A stretch of 64,000 nucleotides of DNA from Pectobacterium wasabiae CFBP 3304 (GCF_001742185.1 NZ_CP015750.1:992001-1056000), one strand, 5' to 3'; positions 27,519 through 38,424 are shown, counted from the first letter of the stretch. The notes: a model not told the origin generated them from the letters alone. A program made the numbers and translations.

Positions 27519-28595
27519 TTACAGCACGTCAACAGCATTAAGCTCTTTGAAGGCTTGTTCCAGACGCGTAACCATGCTCGCCTGAGCGGAACGCAACCAC
27601 ACGCGTGGGTCATAGTATTTCTTGTTCGGCTGATCGTCGCCTTTCGGGTTGCCCAACTGAGCTTGCAGATAGGCTTCGTTTTCTTTGTAGTATTTCAGGA
27701 TACCTTCCCACGTTGCCCACTGGGTATCGGTATCGATGTTCATTTTCACTACGCCGTAGCTGACGGAATCTTTGATTTCCTGAGCGCTGGAACCGGAACC
27801 ACCGTGGAACACGAAGTCCAGACTGTTGTGCGGCAGGTTATGTTTCTTGGAAACATATTCCTGAGAATCACGCAGAATGGTCGGGGTCAGCTTCACGTTG
27901 CCCGGTTTGTATACGCCATGCACGTTACCGAAAGAGGCAGCGATGGTGAAGCGTGGGCTGATCGCGTTCAGTTTGGTGTAGGCGTAATCAACATCTTCCG
28001 GCTGGGTGTACAGAGCAGAAGCGTCCATGTGGCTGTTATCCACGCCGTCTTCTTCACCACCGGTGCAACCCAGTTCGATTTCCAGGGTCATGTCGATTTT
28101 GGCCATACGCGCCAAATATTTAGAACAGATTTCGATGTTCTCTTCCAGAGACTCTTCTGACAAGTCAATCATGTGAGAAGAGAACAGCGGTTTGCCGGTA
28201 GCGGCGAAGTGTTTTTCACCCGCATCCAGCAGGCCATCGATCCACGGCAGCAGTTTTTTCGCACAGTGGTCAGTGTGCAGAATTACCGGAATACCGTAGT
28301 GTTCAGCCATTTGGTGCACATGATGAGCGCCAGAAATCGCCCCCAAAATTGCCGCCTTCTGACCTTCTGCCTTCAGACCTTTACCTGCGGTAAATGCTGC
28401 GCCACCGTTAGAGAACTGGACGATGACTGGCGCGCGCACTTTGGCTGCGGCTTCCAGCACAGCATTGATTGAGTCGGTACCGACACAGTTCACTGCTGGC
28501 AAAGCGAATTGGTTTTCTTTTGCTACTGCGAAAACTTTCTGAACGTCATCACCAGTGATGACACCGGGTTTTACGAAATCAAAAATTTTAGACAT
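27519..28595 (-). CDS. fbaA: class II fructose-bisphosphate aldolase
   Basis: Zn-dependent aldolase of glycolysis and gluconeogenesis: fructose 1,6-bisphosphate to dihydroxyacetone phosphate and glyceraldehyde 3-phosphate. 358 aa. Metal ligand His110 with catalytic Asp109 in ILHTDHCAKKLLPW, a second ligand block LEIELGCTGGEEDG, and HGVYKPGNV and FVFHGGSGS near the phosphate site. Third gene after epd and pgk on the same strand; 137 bases separate it from pgk, as in E. coli. Confidence 0.98.
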   Translation of the reverse strand: MSKIFDFVKPGVITGDDVQKVFAVAKENQFALPAVNCVGTDSINAVLEAAAKVRAPVIVQFSNGGAAFTAGKGLKAEGQKAAILGAISGAHHVHQMAEHYGIPVILHTDHCAKKLLPWIDGLLDAGEKHFAATGKPLFSSHMIDLSEESLEENIEICSKYLARMAKIDMTLEIELGCTGGEEDGVDNSHMDASALYTQPEDVDYAYTKLNAISPRFTIAASFGNVHGVYKPGNVKLTPTILRDSQEYVSKKHNLPHNSLDFVFHGGSGSSAQEIKDSVSYGVVKMNIDTDTQWATWEGILKYYKENEAYLQAQLGNPKGDDQPNKKYYDPRVWLRSAQASMVTRLEQAFKELNAVDVL

Positions 28596-28732
28596 GTTAC
28601 GTGTCCCGTTTCGTTGGCCGTGGAGGGGTTAGAGAAATCGATGTTCAATCGACAGGTCGCCCGACATGATGTTGCAACAACCCCATGTCGAGACAACCCT
28701 AGGAAAGGGGAAAAATCAGCCCTTACCTTAAA

Positions 28733-29896
28733 TTACTGCTTAGCGCGTTCTTCCAGCATAACGACTGCTGGCAGTTTTTTCCCTTCAACGAATTCCAGGA
28801 ATGCGCCGCCGCCAGTAGAAATGTAGGAGATTTTATCTGCAATACCAAACAGATCGATCGCAGCCAGCGTATCGCCGCCGCCTGCGATAGAGAATGCGTC
28901 ACTCTCTGCGATAGCACGCGCGATGATCTCGGTTCCTTTACGGAAATTCGGGAATTCGAAAACGCCAACTGGGCCATTCCACAGGATGGTCTTGGCATTT
29001 TTCAGAATTTCAGCCAGACGCTCTGCGGAAACATCACCCAGATCCAGAATCTGCTCTTCATCTTTGATGGCGGTAACAGACTTCAGGGTTGCCGTTGCAG
29101 TTTCAGAGAATTCTGACGCCACGCGCACATCGCTCGGTACAGGAATATCACAGGTTTCCAGCAGCTTCTTCGCTTCAGAAATCAGATCGGCTTCGTACAG
29201 GGATTTACCCACGTTGTGGCCTTGTGCAGCAACGAAGGTATTCGCGATACCACCACCGACGATCAGCTGATCGGCGATTTTAGACAGAGAATCCAGTACA
29301 GTCAGTTTGGTAGAAACTTTAGAGCCACCCACGATGGCGACCATCGGACGTGCGGGTTCGCTCAATGCTTTACCCAATGCTTCCAGTTCACCAGACAGCA
29401 GCGGGCCCGCACAGGCGATAGTGGCAAATTTACCCACGCCGTGGGTTGAAGCCTGCGCACGGTGTGCCGTACCGAAGGCATCCATCACGAACACATCGCA
29501 CAGCGCCGCGTATTTCTTGGACAGGACTTCGTCGTCTTTCTTCTCGCCTTTGTTAAAGCGGACGTTTTCCAGTACAACCAGCTCGCCTTCGGCGACATCA
29601 ACACCATCAAGATAGTCTTTCGCCAGACGTACAGGAGAAGAGAGTTTCTCTTTCAGGTAGTCAACGACAGGCAGCAGAGAAAATTCTTCGTTGTACTCGC
29701 CTTCGGTCGGGCGTCCCAGATGGGAAGTGACCATAACGCGAGCGCCTTGTTTCAACGCGATTTCGATGGTCGGCAGAGAGGCACGGATGCGCGCATCAGA
29801 CGTCACTTTCCCTTCTTTTACTGGTACGTTCAGATCCGCACGAATAAGAACACGTTTACCAGCCAGATCCAGATCGGTCATCTTAATTACAGACAT
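28733..29896 (-). CDS. pgk: phosphoglycerate kinase
   Basis: Transfers phosphate between 1,3-bisphosphoglycerate and ADP. 387 aa, as in E. coli. The N-domain has [20 protein letters not shown] and TSHLGRP; the C-domain has the nucleotide-binding [11 protein letters not shown] and GGGDTLAAI near the end. It lies between epd (72 bases upstream) and fbaA in the conserved glycolytic cluster. Confidence 0.98.
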   Translation of the reverse strand: MSVIKMTDLDLAGKRVLIRADLNVPVKEGKVTSDARIRASLPTIEIALKQGARVMVTSHLGRPTEGEYNEEFSLLPVVDYLKEKLSSPVRLAKDYLDGVDVAEGELVVLENVRFNKGEKKDDEVLSKKYAALCDVFVMDAFGTAHRAQASTHGVGKFATIACAGPLLSGELEALGKALSEPARPMVAIVGGSKVSTKLTVLDSLSKIADQLIVGGGIANTFVAAQGHNVGKSLYEADLISEAKKLLETCDIPVPSDVRVASEFSETATATLKSVTAIKDEEQILDLGDVSAERLAEILKNAKTILWNGPVGVFEFPNFRKGTEIIARAIAESDAFSIAGGGDTLAAIDLFGIADKISYISTGGGAFLEFVEGKKLPAVVMLEERAKQ

Positions 29897-29968
29897 GGTG
29901 AATCCTCTTGTTGATTCTCTTTTAAAGTTGCTTGAGCGAGATAGCGACCCCTGATCGCTACCGTCGTA

Positions 29969-30985
29969 CTAGAAACCGCAGGCTGCCATCGCCCGTGTTG
30001 TATCCAACATCCGGTTGGCAAAGCCCCATTCGTTATCGCACCAGACTAATGTTTTAATCAGGTGCTGACCACTGACCCGAGTCTGCGTGCCGTCAACAAT
30101 GGCACTGTGCGGATCGTGGTTAAAATCAGCCGACACCAGCGGCAATTCAGTATAATCAACTATACCACGAAACGACTCATGCGCTGATTTTTGCAATAGT
30201 GCATTAATTTCATTCACGTTTACGGCTTTCCTGACGCTAACGCTCAGGTCAATTGCCGTGACGTTAATCGTCGGCACCCGCACCGAGATCGCCTCAAAAC
30301 GATCGACAAACTGCGGAAAAATACGGGTGATCCCTGCCGACAGTTTGGTATCTACCGGAATGATCGACTGACTGGCAGCGCGTGTACGCCGCAGGTCGTG
30401 ATGGTAAGCATCGATCACCGGCTGATCGTTCATCGATGAGTGGATCGTCGTCACCGTCCCATTCTCGATACCGAAGGCATCATCCAGCAGCTTGATCACC
30501 GGGATAATACAGTTGGTCGTGCAGGACGCATTTGAAACAATGCGGTGCCCGCTTTCCAACTGATGGTGATTGACGCCGAACACCACTGTGGCATCCAAAT
30601 CCGTCGTTCCCGGGTGAGAAAACAGCACTTTCTTTGCGCCTGCCGCCAAATGGGCTTCCCCATCTTCCCGGCTACCGTAGACACCACTGCAATCCAGTAC
30701 GATATCTACACCGAGTTCTCGCCAGGGCAATGGCTGAATCTCTGCCTGATGCAGTAGACGAATACAATCATCGCCGACATAAAGCTGGTCGCATTCCTGA
30801 CGAACATCCCACGAAAAACGACCGTGACTGGAGTCGTACTTGAGCAAATGCGCCATGCCTTCCGCGCTCGCCAGCTCGTTAATCGCTACCACGGTAATCT
30901 CGGCTCGGCGGCCCGATTCATACAATGCACGTAAAACACTGCGGCCTATGCGGCCAAAACCGTTTATCGCAATACGGATCGTCAT
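29969..30985 (-). CDS. epd: D-erythrose-4-phosphate dehydrogenase
   Basis: Glyceraldehyde-3-phosphate dehydrogenase paralogue that oxidises erythrose 4-phosphate to 4-phosphoerythronate for pyridoxal phosphate synthesis. 338 aa. N-terminal NAD motif [13 protein letters not shown], the catalytic Cys155 in [10 protein letters not shown], and [14 protein letters not shown] and [17 protein letters not shown] later on. The start at 30985 is set from the family N-terminus; the frame stays open 23 codons upstream with no similarity. First gene of epd-pgk-fbaA. Its substrate is supplied by transketolase, encoded just upstream on the same strand. Confidence 0.96.
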   Translation of the reverse strand: MTIRIAINGFGRIGRSVLRALYESGRRAEITVVAINELASAEGMAHLLKYDSSHGRFSWDVRQECDQLYVGDDCIRLLHQAEIQPLPWRELGVDIVLDCSGVYGSREDGEAHLAAGAKKVLFSHPGTTDLDATVVFGVNHHQLESGHRIVSNASCTTNCIIPVIKLLDDAFGIENGTVTTIHSSMNDQPVIDAYHHDLRRTRAASQSIIPVDTKLSAGITRIFPQFVDRFEAISVRVPTINVTAIDLSVSVRKAVNVNEINALLQKSAHESFRGIVDYTELPLVSADFNHDPHSAIVDGTQTRVSGQHLIKTLVWCDNEWGFANRMLDTTRAMAACGF

Positions 30986-31300
30986 GGCGTTCTTTGTGGT
31001 TCCTTGTGTCATGGCAGGTATGCTCAATGCATAGAATATACCCTTCTTAGACACCAGAGAACCCCTAGCGGAACGCAGTCAGCACAACAACTGAAACGCT
31101 TCAGCTAGAATAAACGAATTAACGCATAAAAGAAATATTCTCGTTTGGCACACGCCAGAAGAGTGACCTGCGTCATAAAACTAAAAAAACGGGAGTTGGA
31201 GAGAGGGCAAAATGTGCAGAGCAGTGGGGAAAAATTAAAGATGAAAAAAACCGCCAGCGTTAGCTGACGGCTTCTTATGTCGGGAGTGTAGCGTGGCTAA
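30986..31300. other. tktA-epd intergenic region
   Basis: A 315-base gap with the tktA terminator at its right end (31243-31271) and presumably the epd promoter to its left. No gene is seen in it. Confidence 0.5.
31243..31271 (-). terminator. tktA terminator
   Basis: On the minus strand GCCGTCAGC pairs with GCTGGCGGT (9 bp with two G-U pairs; 31263-31271 and 31250-31258) across a 4-base loop and is followed by a run of seven T. Confidence 0.88.
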
Positions 31301-33295
31301 TTACTTCAGCAGCGCCTGCGCTTTTTCGACCACATTATCGACGGTGAAGCCGAATGCTTCGAACAGCAGTTCAGCCGGAGCCGATTCGCCGAAGCTCGTC
31401 ATACCGACAATCGCGCCGTTCAAGCCGACGTACTTGAACCAGTAATCCGCAATACCCGCTTCAATCGCCACACGTGCTGATACCGCTTTCGGCAGCACCG
31501 CTTCACGGTAGGCTGCATCCTGCTTATCAAACGCATCCGTTGACGGCATTGATACCACACGTACCTTACGGCCTGCGGCAGTCAGTTTGTCATACGCACC
31601 AACAGCCAATTCGACTTCAGAACCGGTGGCAATCAGGATCAGCTCCGGCTGGCCGCCGCTGTCTTTCAGCACGTAACCGCCTTTCGCCACGTTCGCCAAC
31701 TGTTCAGCGGTACGCGTCTGTTGTGCCAGATTCTGACGTGACAGGATTAGTGACGTCGGGCCGTCCTGACGCTCGATAGCGTATTTCCACGCCACCGCTG
31801 TTTCCACCTGATCCGCTGGACGCCAGTTGCTCATGTTCGGCGTCACGCGCAGGCTGGCCAGTTGTTCAACCGGCTGGTGCGTCGGGCCGTCTTCGCCCAG
31901 ACCGATAGAGTCGTGGGTGTAGACGTAGATGCTGCGGATTTTCATCAGCGCGGCCATACGCACCGCATTACGGGCGTATTCCACAAACATCAGGAAGGTT
32001 GCAGTGTACGGCACAAAACCGCCATGCAGCGAAATTCCGTTGGCAATCGCTGTCATGCCGAATTCACGCACACCGTAGTGGATGTAGTTACCCGCGTGGT
32101 CTTTATCCAGCGATACCGAACCGGACCAGATGGTCAGGTTGCTCGGCGCTAGGTCGGCAGAACCGCCCAGGAATTCCGGCAGCAGTTTGCCGTAGGCTTC
32201 CAGTGCGTTCTGCGAAGCCTTGCGGCTGGCAATTTTCGCCGGATTCGCCTGCAAGTCTTCGATAAATTTCTGTGCGTCAGCCTGCCAGTTGGCTGGCAGC
32301 TCACCGCCGCTGCGACGTTTGAACTCGGCAGCCAGTTCCGGGTACGCGCTGGAATAGGCGGCAAACGCCTCGTCCCAGGCCGCTTCCTTACGCTGACCGG
32401 CCGGTTTCGCATCCCAAGCAGCATAAATATCAGCAGGGATCTCAAACGGCGCATGCGCCCAGCCTAGCTGTTCGCGGGATGCAGCAACTTCTGCATCGCC
32501 CAGCGGTGCACCGTGGGAGTCGTGCGTACCGGCTTTGTTCGGTGAACCAAAACCAATCACGGTTTTGCACATCAGCAGCGACGGCTTGTCGGTGACAAGC
32601 TGTGCTTCGCCGATGGCGCGCTTGATAGCGTCCGCATCGTGACCGTCTACGCCGCGCACGACGTGCCAGCCGTAGGCTTCAAAGCGGGCCGCAGTATCGT
32701 CGGTAAACCAGCCTTCAACGTGACCGTCGATGGAGATGCCGTTGTCATCATAAAACGCAGTCAGTTTGCCAAGCTTCATGGTGCCAGCCAGCGAACAGAC
32801 TTCGTGGGAAATCCCTTCCATCATGCAGCCGTCACCGAGGAAGGTGTAGGTCTGATGATTAACGATTTCGTGGCCCGGACGGTTGAACTGCGCCGCCAGC
32901 GTGCGTTCGGCAATCGCCATGCCGACGGCGTTGGCAATACCCTGACCCAGCGGGCCGGTGGTGGTTTCGACGCCAGCGGTGTAGCCGTATTCAGGGTGGC
33001 CCGGCGTTTTAGAGTGCATCTGACGGAAGTTTTTCAGTTCTTCAATCGGCAGGTCGTAGCCGGAAAGGTGCAGCAGGCTGTAAATCAGCATGGACGCGTG
33101 GCCGTTAGACAGCACGAAGCGGTCACGGTTAGCCCAGTTAGGGTTGGCCGGATTATGGTTAAGATAGTCGCGCCACAGTACTTCGGCGATATCGGCCATG
33201 CCCATCGGTGCGCCCGGGTGACCGGATTTGGCTTTCTGCACCCCATCCATGCTCAGCGCACGGATAGCATTGGCAAGTTCTTTACGAGAGGACAT
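31301..33295 (-). CDS. tktA: transketolase
   Basis: Thiamine diphosphate-dependent transfer of two-carbon units between sugar phosphates. 664 aa (E. coli TktA 663). The diphosphate-binding motif [13 protein letters not shown] lies near residue 155, and [17 protein letters not shown] near the N-terminus has conserved active-site His residues. [20 protein letters not shown] in the middle domain is the transketolase signature. It takes up D-xylulose 5-phosphate produced by the island pathway. Divergent from loiP. Confidence 0.98.
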   Translation of the reverse strand: MSSRKELANAIRALSMDGVQKAKSGHPGAPMGMADIAEVLWRDYLNHNPANPNWANRDRFVLSNGHASMLIYSLLHLSGYDLPIEELKNFRQMHSKTPGHPEYGYTAGVETTTGPLGQGIANAVGMAIAERTLAAQFNRPGHEIVNHQTYTFLGDGCMMEGISHEVCSLAGTMKLGKLTAFYDDNGISIDGHVEGWFTDDTAARFEAYGWHVVRGVDGHDADAIKRAIGEAQLVTDKPSLLMCKTVIGFGSPNKAGTHDSHGAPLGDAEVAASREQLGWAHAPFEIPADIYAAWDAKPAGQRKEAAWDEAFAAYSSAYPELAAEFKRRSGGELPANWQADAQKFIEDLQANPAKIASRKASQNALEAYGKLLPEFLGGSADLAPSNLTIWSGSVSLDKDHAGNYIHYGVREFGMTAIANGISLHGGFVPYTATFLMFVEYARNAVRMAALMKIRSIYVYTHDSIGLGEDGPTHQPVEQLASLRVTPNMSNWRPADQVETAVAWKYAIERQDGPTSLILSRQNLAQQTRTAEQLANVAKGGYVLKDSGGQPELILIATGSEVELAVGAYDKLTAAGRKVRVVSMPSTDAFDKQDAAYREAVLPKAVSARVAIEAGIADYWFKYVGLNGAIVGMTSFGESAPAELLFEAFGFTVDNVVEKAQALLK

Positions 33296-33704
33296 GCTTG
33301 ACTCCAGATCGGATTGAACGAATACCTTCCCGAATAACTCATACTAATCAGTTAGTTAAGCAGGAATGACAAAATAAATATGATTACAAATGTACATGAA
33401 AAATGTAGCGAATGCACATGGAACCGTGAGTAAAAAACAGGGATTAATCAGCTAACGAATCAATCGCGGTTCTTTTGCCAATTGTGCAGTTGATTACAGT
33501 ACCATACGCCCTGTTTTCCAGTAGCTTCGCCTTTACCTATCGTGCTTTTTTGGAACGCGTGGCAACAAGATTTATCGACTGTTGGCTAGCGCCAAAAAAT
33601 AAAAATCAGATTTTCCGATCTATTTCTCTATGCTTTTTTCGGGTAGTTTATACCCGCTTTTATTTCGCATTAAAAACAAACACAATCGTAGGGAGATGAT
33701 TTTT
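33296..33704. other. tktA-loiP divergent intergenic region
   Basis: A 409-base divergent gap holding both promoters. AT-rich, no ORF with coding character, no recognised repeat. GTAGGGAGATGA supplies the loiP ribosome site at its right end. Confidence 0.5.
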
Positions 33705-34457
33705 ATGGCAATTCGTTCCTCTGTGCTGGCTCTGTGTGTCGCAACCTTGCTGACCGGCTGCCAGAACTTAAACACCAGTACCTTAATGCAATCCGGCGCG
33801 CAGGCTTTCCAGGCGGCAACGCTCAGCGATGCTGATGTTAAAACACTCAGCGATCAGTCCTGTGTGCAAATGGATAAAGAGGCAAAAGTTGCCCCGGCTG
33901 ACAGCAAATATACGCAGCGTCTGAATAAAATTGCAGATGCACTGGGACACGATATCAACGGTACGCCAGCGAATTACAAGGTGTATTTGACAAAAGATGT
34001 TAACGCTTGGGCAATGGCTAATGGCTGTATTCGTGTATACAGCGGCCTGATGGACATGATGAATGATAATGAAGTAGAAGGTGTACTCGGCCACGAAATG
34101 GGCCACGTTGCACTGGGACACACCCGCAAAGCAATGCAGGTGGCCTATGCTGCGACTGCCGCACGTACCGCCGTTGCTTCTGCTGGCGGCGTGGCAGCAT
34201 CATTATCGCAATCACAGCTAGCCGATTTGGGCGAAGAACTGGTTAATTCCCAATTCTCTCAATCTCAGGAAAGTCAGGCTGATGACTATTCCTTTGATCT
34301 GCTGAAGAAACGCGGCATCAAACGAGAAGGCCTGGCAACCAGCTTTGAGAAACTCGCTAAACTGGATGCCGGTCATGAGAGCAGTATGTTTGATTCCCAT
34401 CCTTCATCTGAAGGGCGCGCCAAACACATCCGTGAACGCATCGCTACCGAGAAGTAA
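33705..34457 (+). CDS. loiP: metalloprotease LoiP (YggG)
   Basis: Outer-membrane lipoprotein zinc protease of the M48 family, in E. coli induced at low osmolarity and able to cleave damaged outer-membrane proteins. 250 aa. The lipobox LLTGC places the acylated Cys at residue 19. Zn site HEMGHVALGH with the downstream Glu/Asp in ESQADDYSFDLL. NYKVYLTKDVNAWAMANGCI and RVYSGLMDMM are typical. The start at 33705 follows GGGAGATGA; the frame upstream to 33630 would spoil the signal peptide. Divergent from tktA as in E. coli. Confidence 0.95.
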   Translation: MAIRSSVLALCVATLLTGCQNLNTSTLMQSGAQAFQAATLSDADVKTLSDQSCVQMDKEAKVAPADSKYTQRLNKIADALGHDINGTPANYKVYLTKDVNAWAMANGCIRVYSGLMDMMNDNEVEGVLGHEMGHVALGHTRKAMQVAYAATAARTAVASAGGVAASLSQSQLADLGEELVNSQFSQSQESQADDYSFDLLKKRGIKREGLATSFEKLAKLDAGHESSMFDSHPSSEGRAKHIRERIATEK

Positions 34458-35058
34458 TCACACGCTCTGATTACCCGCAAGAATATCCCCGGGCAATTGA
34501 AAAAATCTCAATTGCCCGTTAGTCATCCGACCACTATCATCCCCGCCGTATTACCTGTAAGCTGTTGGATAACAGCGATCTCTAATTGCTTCAATCCTCA
34601 TCATGATAGGATTTAAGAATTAATAAATATAAATAGATAGTTATTTTCAATCATATTTACTGTCCCGTTCTCTTTTTAAGAAACGATGCTCAGCAGATTT
34701 CCAGATGCTGGAAAGCAGAAGAAAGTGAATGTAGTGACATACGGACAAACAGGCAGCCGCGATTAACGCAGAGACTCACGCCGCAATAGCAGGAAGGATG
34801 GGATAACCCCATGTATTTAAAGATAGAAATAAACCAGTAAATCAAGCATACTATGTTACGCCGATAAGAATTTTTCCAGTTTGTTCATAGAGATAGATAA
34901 TAAAATCGGTTGTCGCTTCCACAGATTTATCTAGAGGCTCCAGCTTTTAGTGATGCAAGACACTTCAGGGTCGCGATTTCCTAATAGCTGGACAACATCA
35001 GCAACGATTATTGGTTTGTGACCACTTTCAGACAATAAACTCATATGTGTTAAAAATC
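34458..35058. other. loiP to LuxR-regulator intergenic region
   Basis: A 601-base AT-rich stretch. It starts with an 11-bp stem CGGGCAATTGA/TCAATTGCCCG (34490-34518) that is a likely loiP terminator though with a poor U-tract. No further ORF, RNA or repeat is recognised. Such a long non-coding leader before an orphan regulator suggests complex control or gene decay. Confidence 0.5.
34490..34521 (+). terminator. possible loiP terminator
   Basis: Perfect 11-bp stem (34490-34500 with 34508-34518), 7-base A-rich loop, followed by only TT. Strong stem, weak tail. Confidence 0.55.
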
Positions 35059-35676
35059 ATGGATGTGAGAATTTTCAGTAAATGCAATTTTACCACGGTA
35101 GGATTACGGGAAATCCTATCGAGCATACCTATGCTCTCGATAAAACCGGTCAATAGGTTTACGCTGCAGCAAGGAAAGAAAAAGTGTATTTTCATCATTG
35201 ACGGTAGTAGCGAAGGCTTTGAGGAATACCATGAGTCGATAAGAACCCACTTTTATAATATGGCGTCATCGTTCATTATCATCAATAATTCCCCCAATCA
35301 CCCCCCCGTGTGCATTGACGAAAAAACGGTCCTTATTTCAAAATCGGCACACATTAATTCTTTTTATAAATTGCTCGATGTCGTCCATTATCACGATCGC
35401 CGTCTATTCAGCCCCGTCAGGCTATCGAAATCTGAATATGCGGTATTTCAGTATTGGAGTGCGGGTTACTCAGCAGAAACGATTGCCGATCTTATCGGGT
35501 TAAATAAGAAATCAGTACTGAACAGCAAATCAAGATTACTGAATAAATATGGCGTTCAGGATAAAAACTCCCTACTGCTTATTGCTAAAATTATCTTCAA
35601 AGACAGCGTCATTGCAGAATTTGATTCCCTTCCCAAACCAGCAACCGATATCAATATAAGTCATTCGCTTATCTGA
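35059..35676 (+). CDS. orphan LuxR-family response regulator-like protein
   Basis: About 205 aa with a C-terminal LuxR-type helix-turn-helix (RLSKSEYAVFQYWSAGYSAE, then TIADLIGLNKKSVLNSKSRL and LNKYGVQDKNSLL, about residues 116-175). The N-terminal part (MDVRIFSKCNFTTVGLREIL) resembles the degenerate receiver-like domain of RcsA-type regulators and lacks the phosphoacceptor Asp pocket. No autoinducer-binding domain is seen. The start is uncertain: ATG 35059, GTG 35047 and TTG 35011 are in frame, none with a good ribosome site; 35059 fits family N-termini. The gene is AT-rich and stands alone between loiP and speA, where E. coli has speB. In-frame C5 and C7 tracts lie at 35291-35307. Confidence 0.8.
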   Translation: MDVRIFSKCNFTTVGLREILSSIPMLSIKPVNRFTLQQGKKKCIFIIDGSSEGFEEYHESIRTHFYNMASSFIIINNSPNHPPVCIDEKTVLISKSAHINSFYKLLDVVHYHDRRLFSPVRLSKSEYAVFQYWSAGYSAETIADLIGLNKKSVLNSKSRLLNKYGVQDKNSLLLIAKIIFKDSVIAEFDSLPKPATDINISHSLI

Positions 35677-35685
35677 TCGCCGACG

Positions 35686-35716
35686 AAAAAAAGGGATGCT
35701 CACTTGCATCCCTTTT
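35686..35716. terminator. bidirectional terminator between LuxR-type gene and speA
   Basis: Stem AAAAGGGATGC (35689-35699) with GCATCCCTTTT (35706-35716), loop TCACTT. T-runs occur on both sides, so it serves the convergent genes on both strands. Confidence 0.92.
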
Positions 35717-35734
35717 CACTCAACCCATCACCAC

Positions 35735-37714
35735 TTATTCATCTTCTAAATAAGTATAGCCATACAGCCCGGTTTCAAACTCTTCCATGAACTGCGCTTG
35801 AAGTTCAGCATCAAGGTCGGTTTCTTTCACCTGATCGCGGAAACGGGTCATCAACACTTTGGGGTCAAGCTGCACATATTCCAGCATATCGGCAACCGTA
35901 TTCCCTTCGTCAGACTCTTCAATCTCAACGGTGCCGTCCTGGAAGACAAACACGTCAACGGTCGACGTATCGCCAAACAGATTATGCATGTTACCCAGAA
36001 TTTCCTGATAGGCACCCACCATAAAGAAGCCTAACAGCGGCGGGTTTTCCGGATCGTAAGGCGGCATTGGCATCGTCGTCGCGATCCCATCGCCATCGAC
36101 ATAATGATCGATCGTGCCATCGGAATCACAGGTAATATCCAGCAGGACAGCACGACGCTCAGGCGGCTTATCCAATCCTTCCAGCGGCAGTACCGGAAAC
36201 AGTTGATCGATACCCCATGCATCCGGCATGGATTGGAACAGCGAGAAGTTGACATACAGCTTGTCAGCCATGCGTTCCTGTAATTCATCAATCACTGGTC
36301 GATGCGCTCGATTGCTCGGATCCAGTTGTTCCTGAATCAACTGACAGATGCTCAGATAAAGCTGTTCTGCTTTTGCACGCTGCGTCAGGTCCAACATGCC
36401 GTGCGTGTACTGGGTATGCACATCATGCAAGTCCATTTGGCTGTCATGCAACCACTCACGCAGCGAACGGCGTTTCCCCGGCTGTTTGATTTCTTTCCAA
36501 GTTGACCACAGGCTCTCCAACGCACGCGGAGCGTCTTCTTCTGGCTCGGTAGGTTCGCTGAATTCGTTACGTTCAACACCGATAATATTGGAAACCAACA
36601 CGGTATGGTGTGCGGTGACCGCACGGCCAGATTCGGTGATAACCGTCGGATGCGGTAACCCGTGCTCGTTACAGGCGTCGCCGATGCCCCAAATCACGTT
36701 GTTAGCGTACTCGTTCAGACCATAGTTAACTGAACAGTCAGACTGGGAACGGGTTCCTTCATAATCCACCCCCAAACCGCCACCAACGTCAAAGCACTGG
36801 ATATTCACGCCCAGCTTATGCAGCTCGACATAGAAGCGCGCAGACTCACGCACGCCCGTCGCGATATCACGGATATTCGCCAACTGCGATCCCAAATGGA
36901 AATGCAGCAGTTGCAGGCTATCTAATTTCCCAGCCTCACGCAGCATCTCAACCAGTTGCAGTACCTGAACCGCCGCCAGACCAAATTTGGATTTTTCGCC
37001 GCCGCTGGATTGCCATTTACCCGATCCCTGAGACGCGAGACGTGCGCGAACGCCGAGGCGTGGCACCACATTCAAACGTTCCGCCTCTTCCAGCACCAGT
37101 CGGATTTCAGACATCTTCTCGATGACCAGATAAACCTTGTGGCCCAGCTTTTCGCCGATCAGTGCCAGACGGATATATTCGCGATCTTTGTAGCCGTTAC
37201 ACACAATGACGGTACGGGTCATACCCGCGTGGCCCAGTACCGCCATCAGTTCAGCTTTTGAACCCGCCTCCAGACCCAGCGGCTCACCGGAATTAGCCAA
37301 TGACTCAATGACGCGACGATGCTGATTAACCTTGATCGGATAAACCAGAAAATAGCCGCCTTCATAGCCAAACGATTCGCGAGCCTGTTTAAACGCCGCG
37401 TTAATCGAGCGTAGGCGATGCTGAAGAATTTGCGGAAAACAGAACAGCGCAGGCAGGCGCTGATGGTTATCTCTCTGCATATCTTTGACCAATCTGGCCA
37501 GATCGACGCGGGCTTCTGGGACGTCGGGGTCTGGACACACGCTAATGTGGCCTAATTCATTGACGTCATAATAATTATTGCCCCACCAGGCAATATTGTA
37601 GGTACGAAGCATTTCGCTGGCATTACGGTCATTCATGGCAACCTCCTGCATAGAGCGCAAATTTTCATGTTTACCCGTCGCTGACGAGCCGTGATGAATC
37701 ATGTCGTCAGACAT
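35735..37714 (-). CDS. speA: biosynthetic arginine decarboxylase
   Basis: PLP enzyme converting arginine to agmatine, the first step of the alternative putrescine route. 659 aa (E. coli 658). PLP-binding Lys128 in [36 protein letters not shown] and [17 protein letters not shown] in the barrel, and a conserved C-terminus [20 protein letters not shown] precedes the ATG. In E. coli agmatinase speB follows on the same strand; here the next gene is the LuxR-type regulator on the opposite strand, so agmatine must be used by an enzyme encoded elsewhere, if at all. Confidence 0.97.
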   Translation of the reverse strand: MSDDMIHHGSSATGKHENLRSMQEVAMNDRNASEMLRTYNIAWWGNNYYDVNELGHISVCPDPDVPEARVDLARLVKDMQRDNHQRLPALFCFPQILQHRLRSINAAFKQARESFGYEGGYFLVYPIKVNQHRRVIESLANSGEPLGLEAGSKAELMAVLGHAGMTRTVIVCNGYKDREYIRLALIGEKLGHKVYLVIEKMSEIRLVLEEAERLNVVPRLGVRARLASQGSGKWQSSGGEKSKFGLAAVQVLQLVEMLREAGKLDSLQLLHFHLGSQLANIRDIATGVRESARFYVELHKLGVNIQCFDVGGGLGVDYEGTRSQSDCSVNYGLNEYANNVIWGIGDACNEHGLPHPTVITESGRAVTAHHTVLVSNIIGVERNEFSEPTEPEEDAPRALESLWSTWKEIKQPGKRRSLREWLHDSQMDLHDVHTQYTHGMLDLTQRAKAEQLYLSICQLIQEQLDPSNRAHRPVIDELQERMADKLYVNFSLFQSMPDAWGIDQLFPVLPLEGLDKPPERRAVLLDITCDSDGTIDHYVDGDGIATTMPMPPYDPENPPLLGFFMVGAYQEILGNMHNLFGDTSTVDVFVFQDGTVEIEESDEGNTVADMLEYVQLDPKVLMTRFRDQVKETDLDAELQAQFMEEFETGLYGYTYLEDE

Positions 37715-37838
37715 AACGAACCTCTTCTTTTTCTAGACTGCTGATCACATCAGTACCTGAATAAACAGCCCACATGAGCATACCTGCAACATGCGGCATC
37801 GACAGTGAAAAAACCGGCGTAGTGAAGTATGCCGTCAC
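37707..37838 (-). CDS. possible 43-aa leader ORF overlapping the speA start
   Basis: A GTG-started ORF of 43 codons whose TGA overlaps the speA ATG by 8 bases (it reads into ...EKEEVRYV). It has no recognised similarity and no clear ribosome site. E. coli has a 43-codon gene yqgB just upstream of speA; the sequence here does not resemble it, so the shared length and place may be chance. The overlap would allow translational coupling. Low confidence that it is a gene. Confidence 0.2.
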   Translation of the reverse strand: MTAYFTTPVFSLSMPHVAGMLMWAVYSGTDVISSLEKEEVRYV

Positions 37839-38424
37839 TTTATTACTCTTATTAGTGTAAAACACGTTGTCAGGCTCCGTGTTACGGGTCGAGGAAACTC
37901 GTTGTGAAAACCACCGGGCGAACGTGACCAGAAAGGCGTTAAACGCTTCTGGCAGAAAGAATAACAGGCAGATTAACCAGCCCTGGAGTCCTGTGTTGAA
38001 TTTAACGACAGGCTACGTCTGGAAACGGAAAAGAAGGGTTGAGTCGCCGACGCGATAGCGTCAAAAGGGACGTATTGCGAAGGCAATACACTCAGTAAAC
38101 AACGGATCATTAATCCAATCACCTCCACGCGCGCCGCAGCCAATGCGGTCAGCTATCAATGAGAAATTTAAGATGTTGCAGATTGCACCATCGCTCGCCG
38201 TTTTATACCTACATGCTACTGGAAAAGCAAAATGAAAATTACCGCCAGTCATCTCCTGTAAAAGAAAAAATGGCCGATGATAAAAGGACGATGGCGCGCT
38301 AATGCGAAAAACTACTGGCACTGAGACCAAAAGGTGACCTAGAATAGCCATCCAGATGTTAATCCGTCTATACCGATTAACTGATATACTGCTTAACGGC
38401 TTTGATTTGAAGGTAAAGAAACTC
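37715..38424. other. speA-metK divergent intergenic region
   Basis: The longest gap in the window, 710 bases. Noted: a hairpin CCAGAA...TTCTGG with inner GCGT/ACGC at about 37929-37953, another GTATTGC/GCAATAC at about 38072-38091, and the candidate MetJ operator at 38354-38369. On the minus strand AT-rich sequence near 37850-37880 looks like the speA promoter zone. No protein gene is supported apart from the doubtful leader ORF. Confidence 0.55.
38354..38369 (+). promoter_or_regulatory. candidate MetJ operator (two tandem met boxes)
   Basis: Two adjacent 8-mers, AGATGTTA and ATCCGTCT, match the met box AGACGTCT at 5 and 6 of 8 positions. MetJ binds two or more tandem 8-base boxes and represses metK with S-adenosylmethionine. 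The site lies 55 bases before the metK start. The match is moderate. Confidence 0.5.

Noticed and set aside
27555..28160. A 201-codon ORF opposite fbaA
   Set aside because: It lies wholly antisense to a clearly coding, highly conserved gene and has no recognisable protein features; it reflects the codon bias of fbaA.
32639..33301. A 220-codon ORF opposite tktA
   Set aside because: Antisense shadow of a strongly conserved gene, with no ribosome site or family similarity.
37840..37985. Possible yqgB homologue upstream of speA
   Set aside because: One frame ends with CFTL as E. coli YqgB has near its C-terminus, but it lacks a start and the rest does not align; chance similarity around the promoter is likelier.
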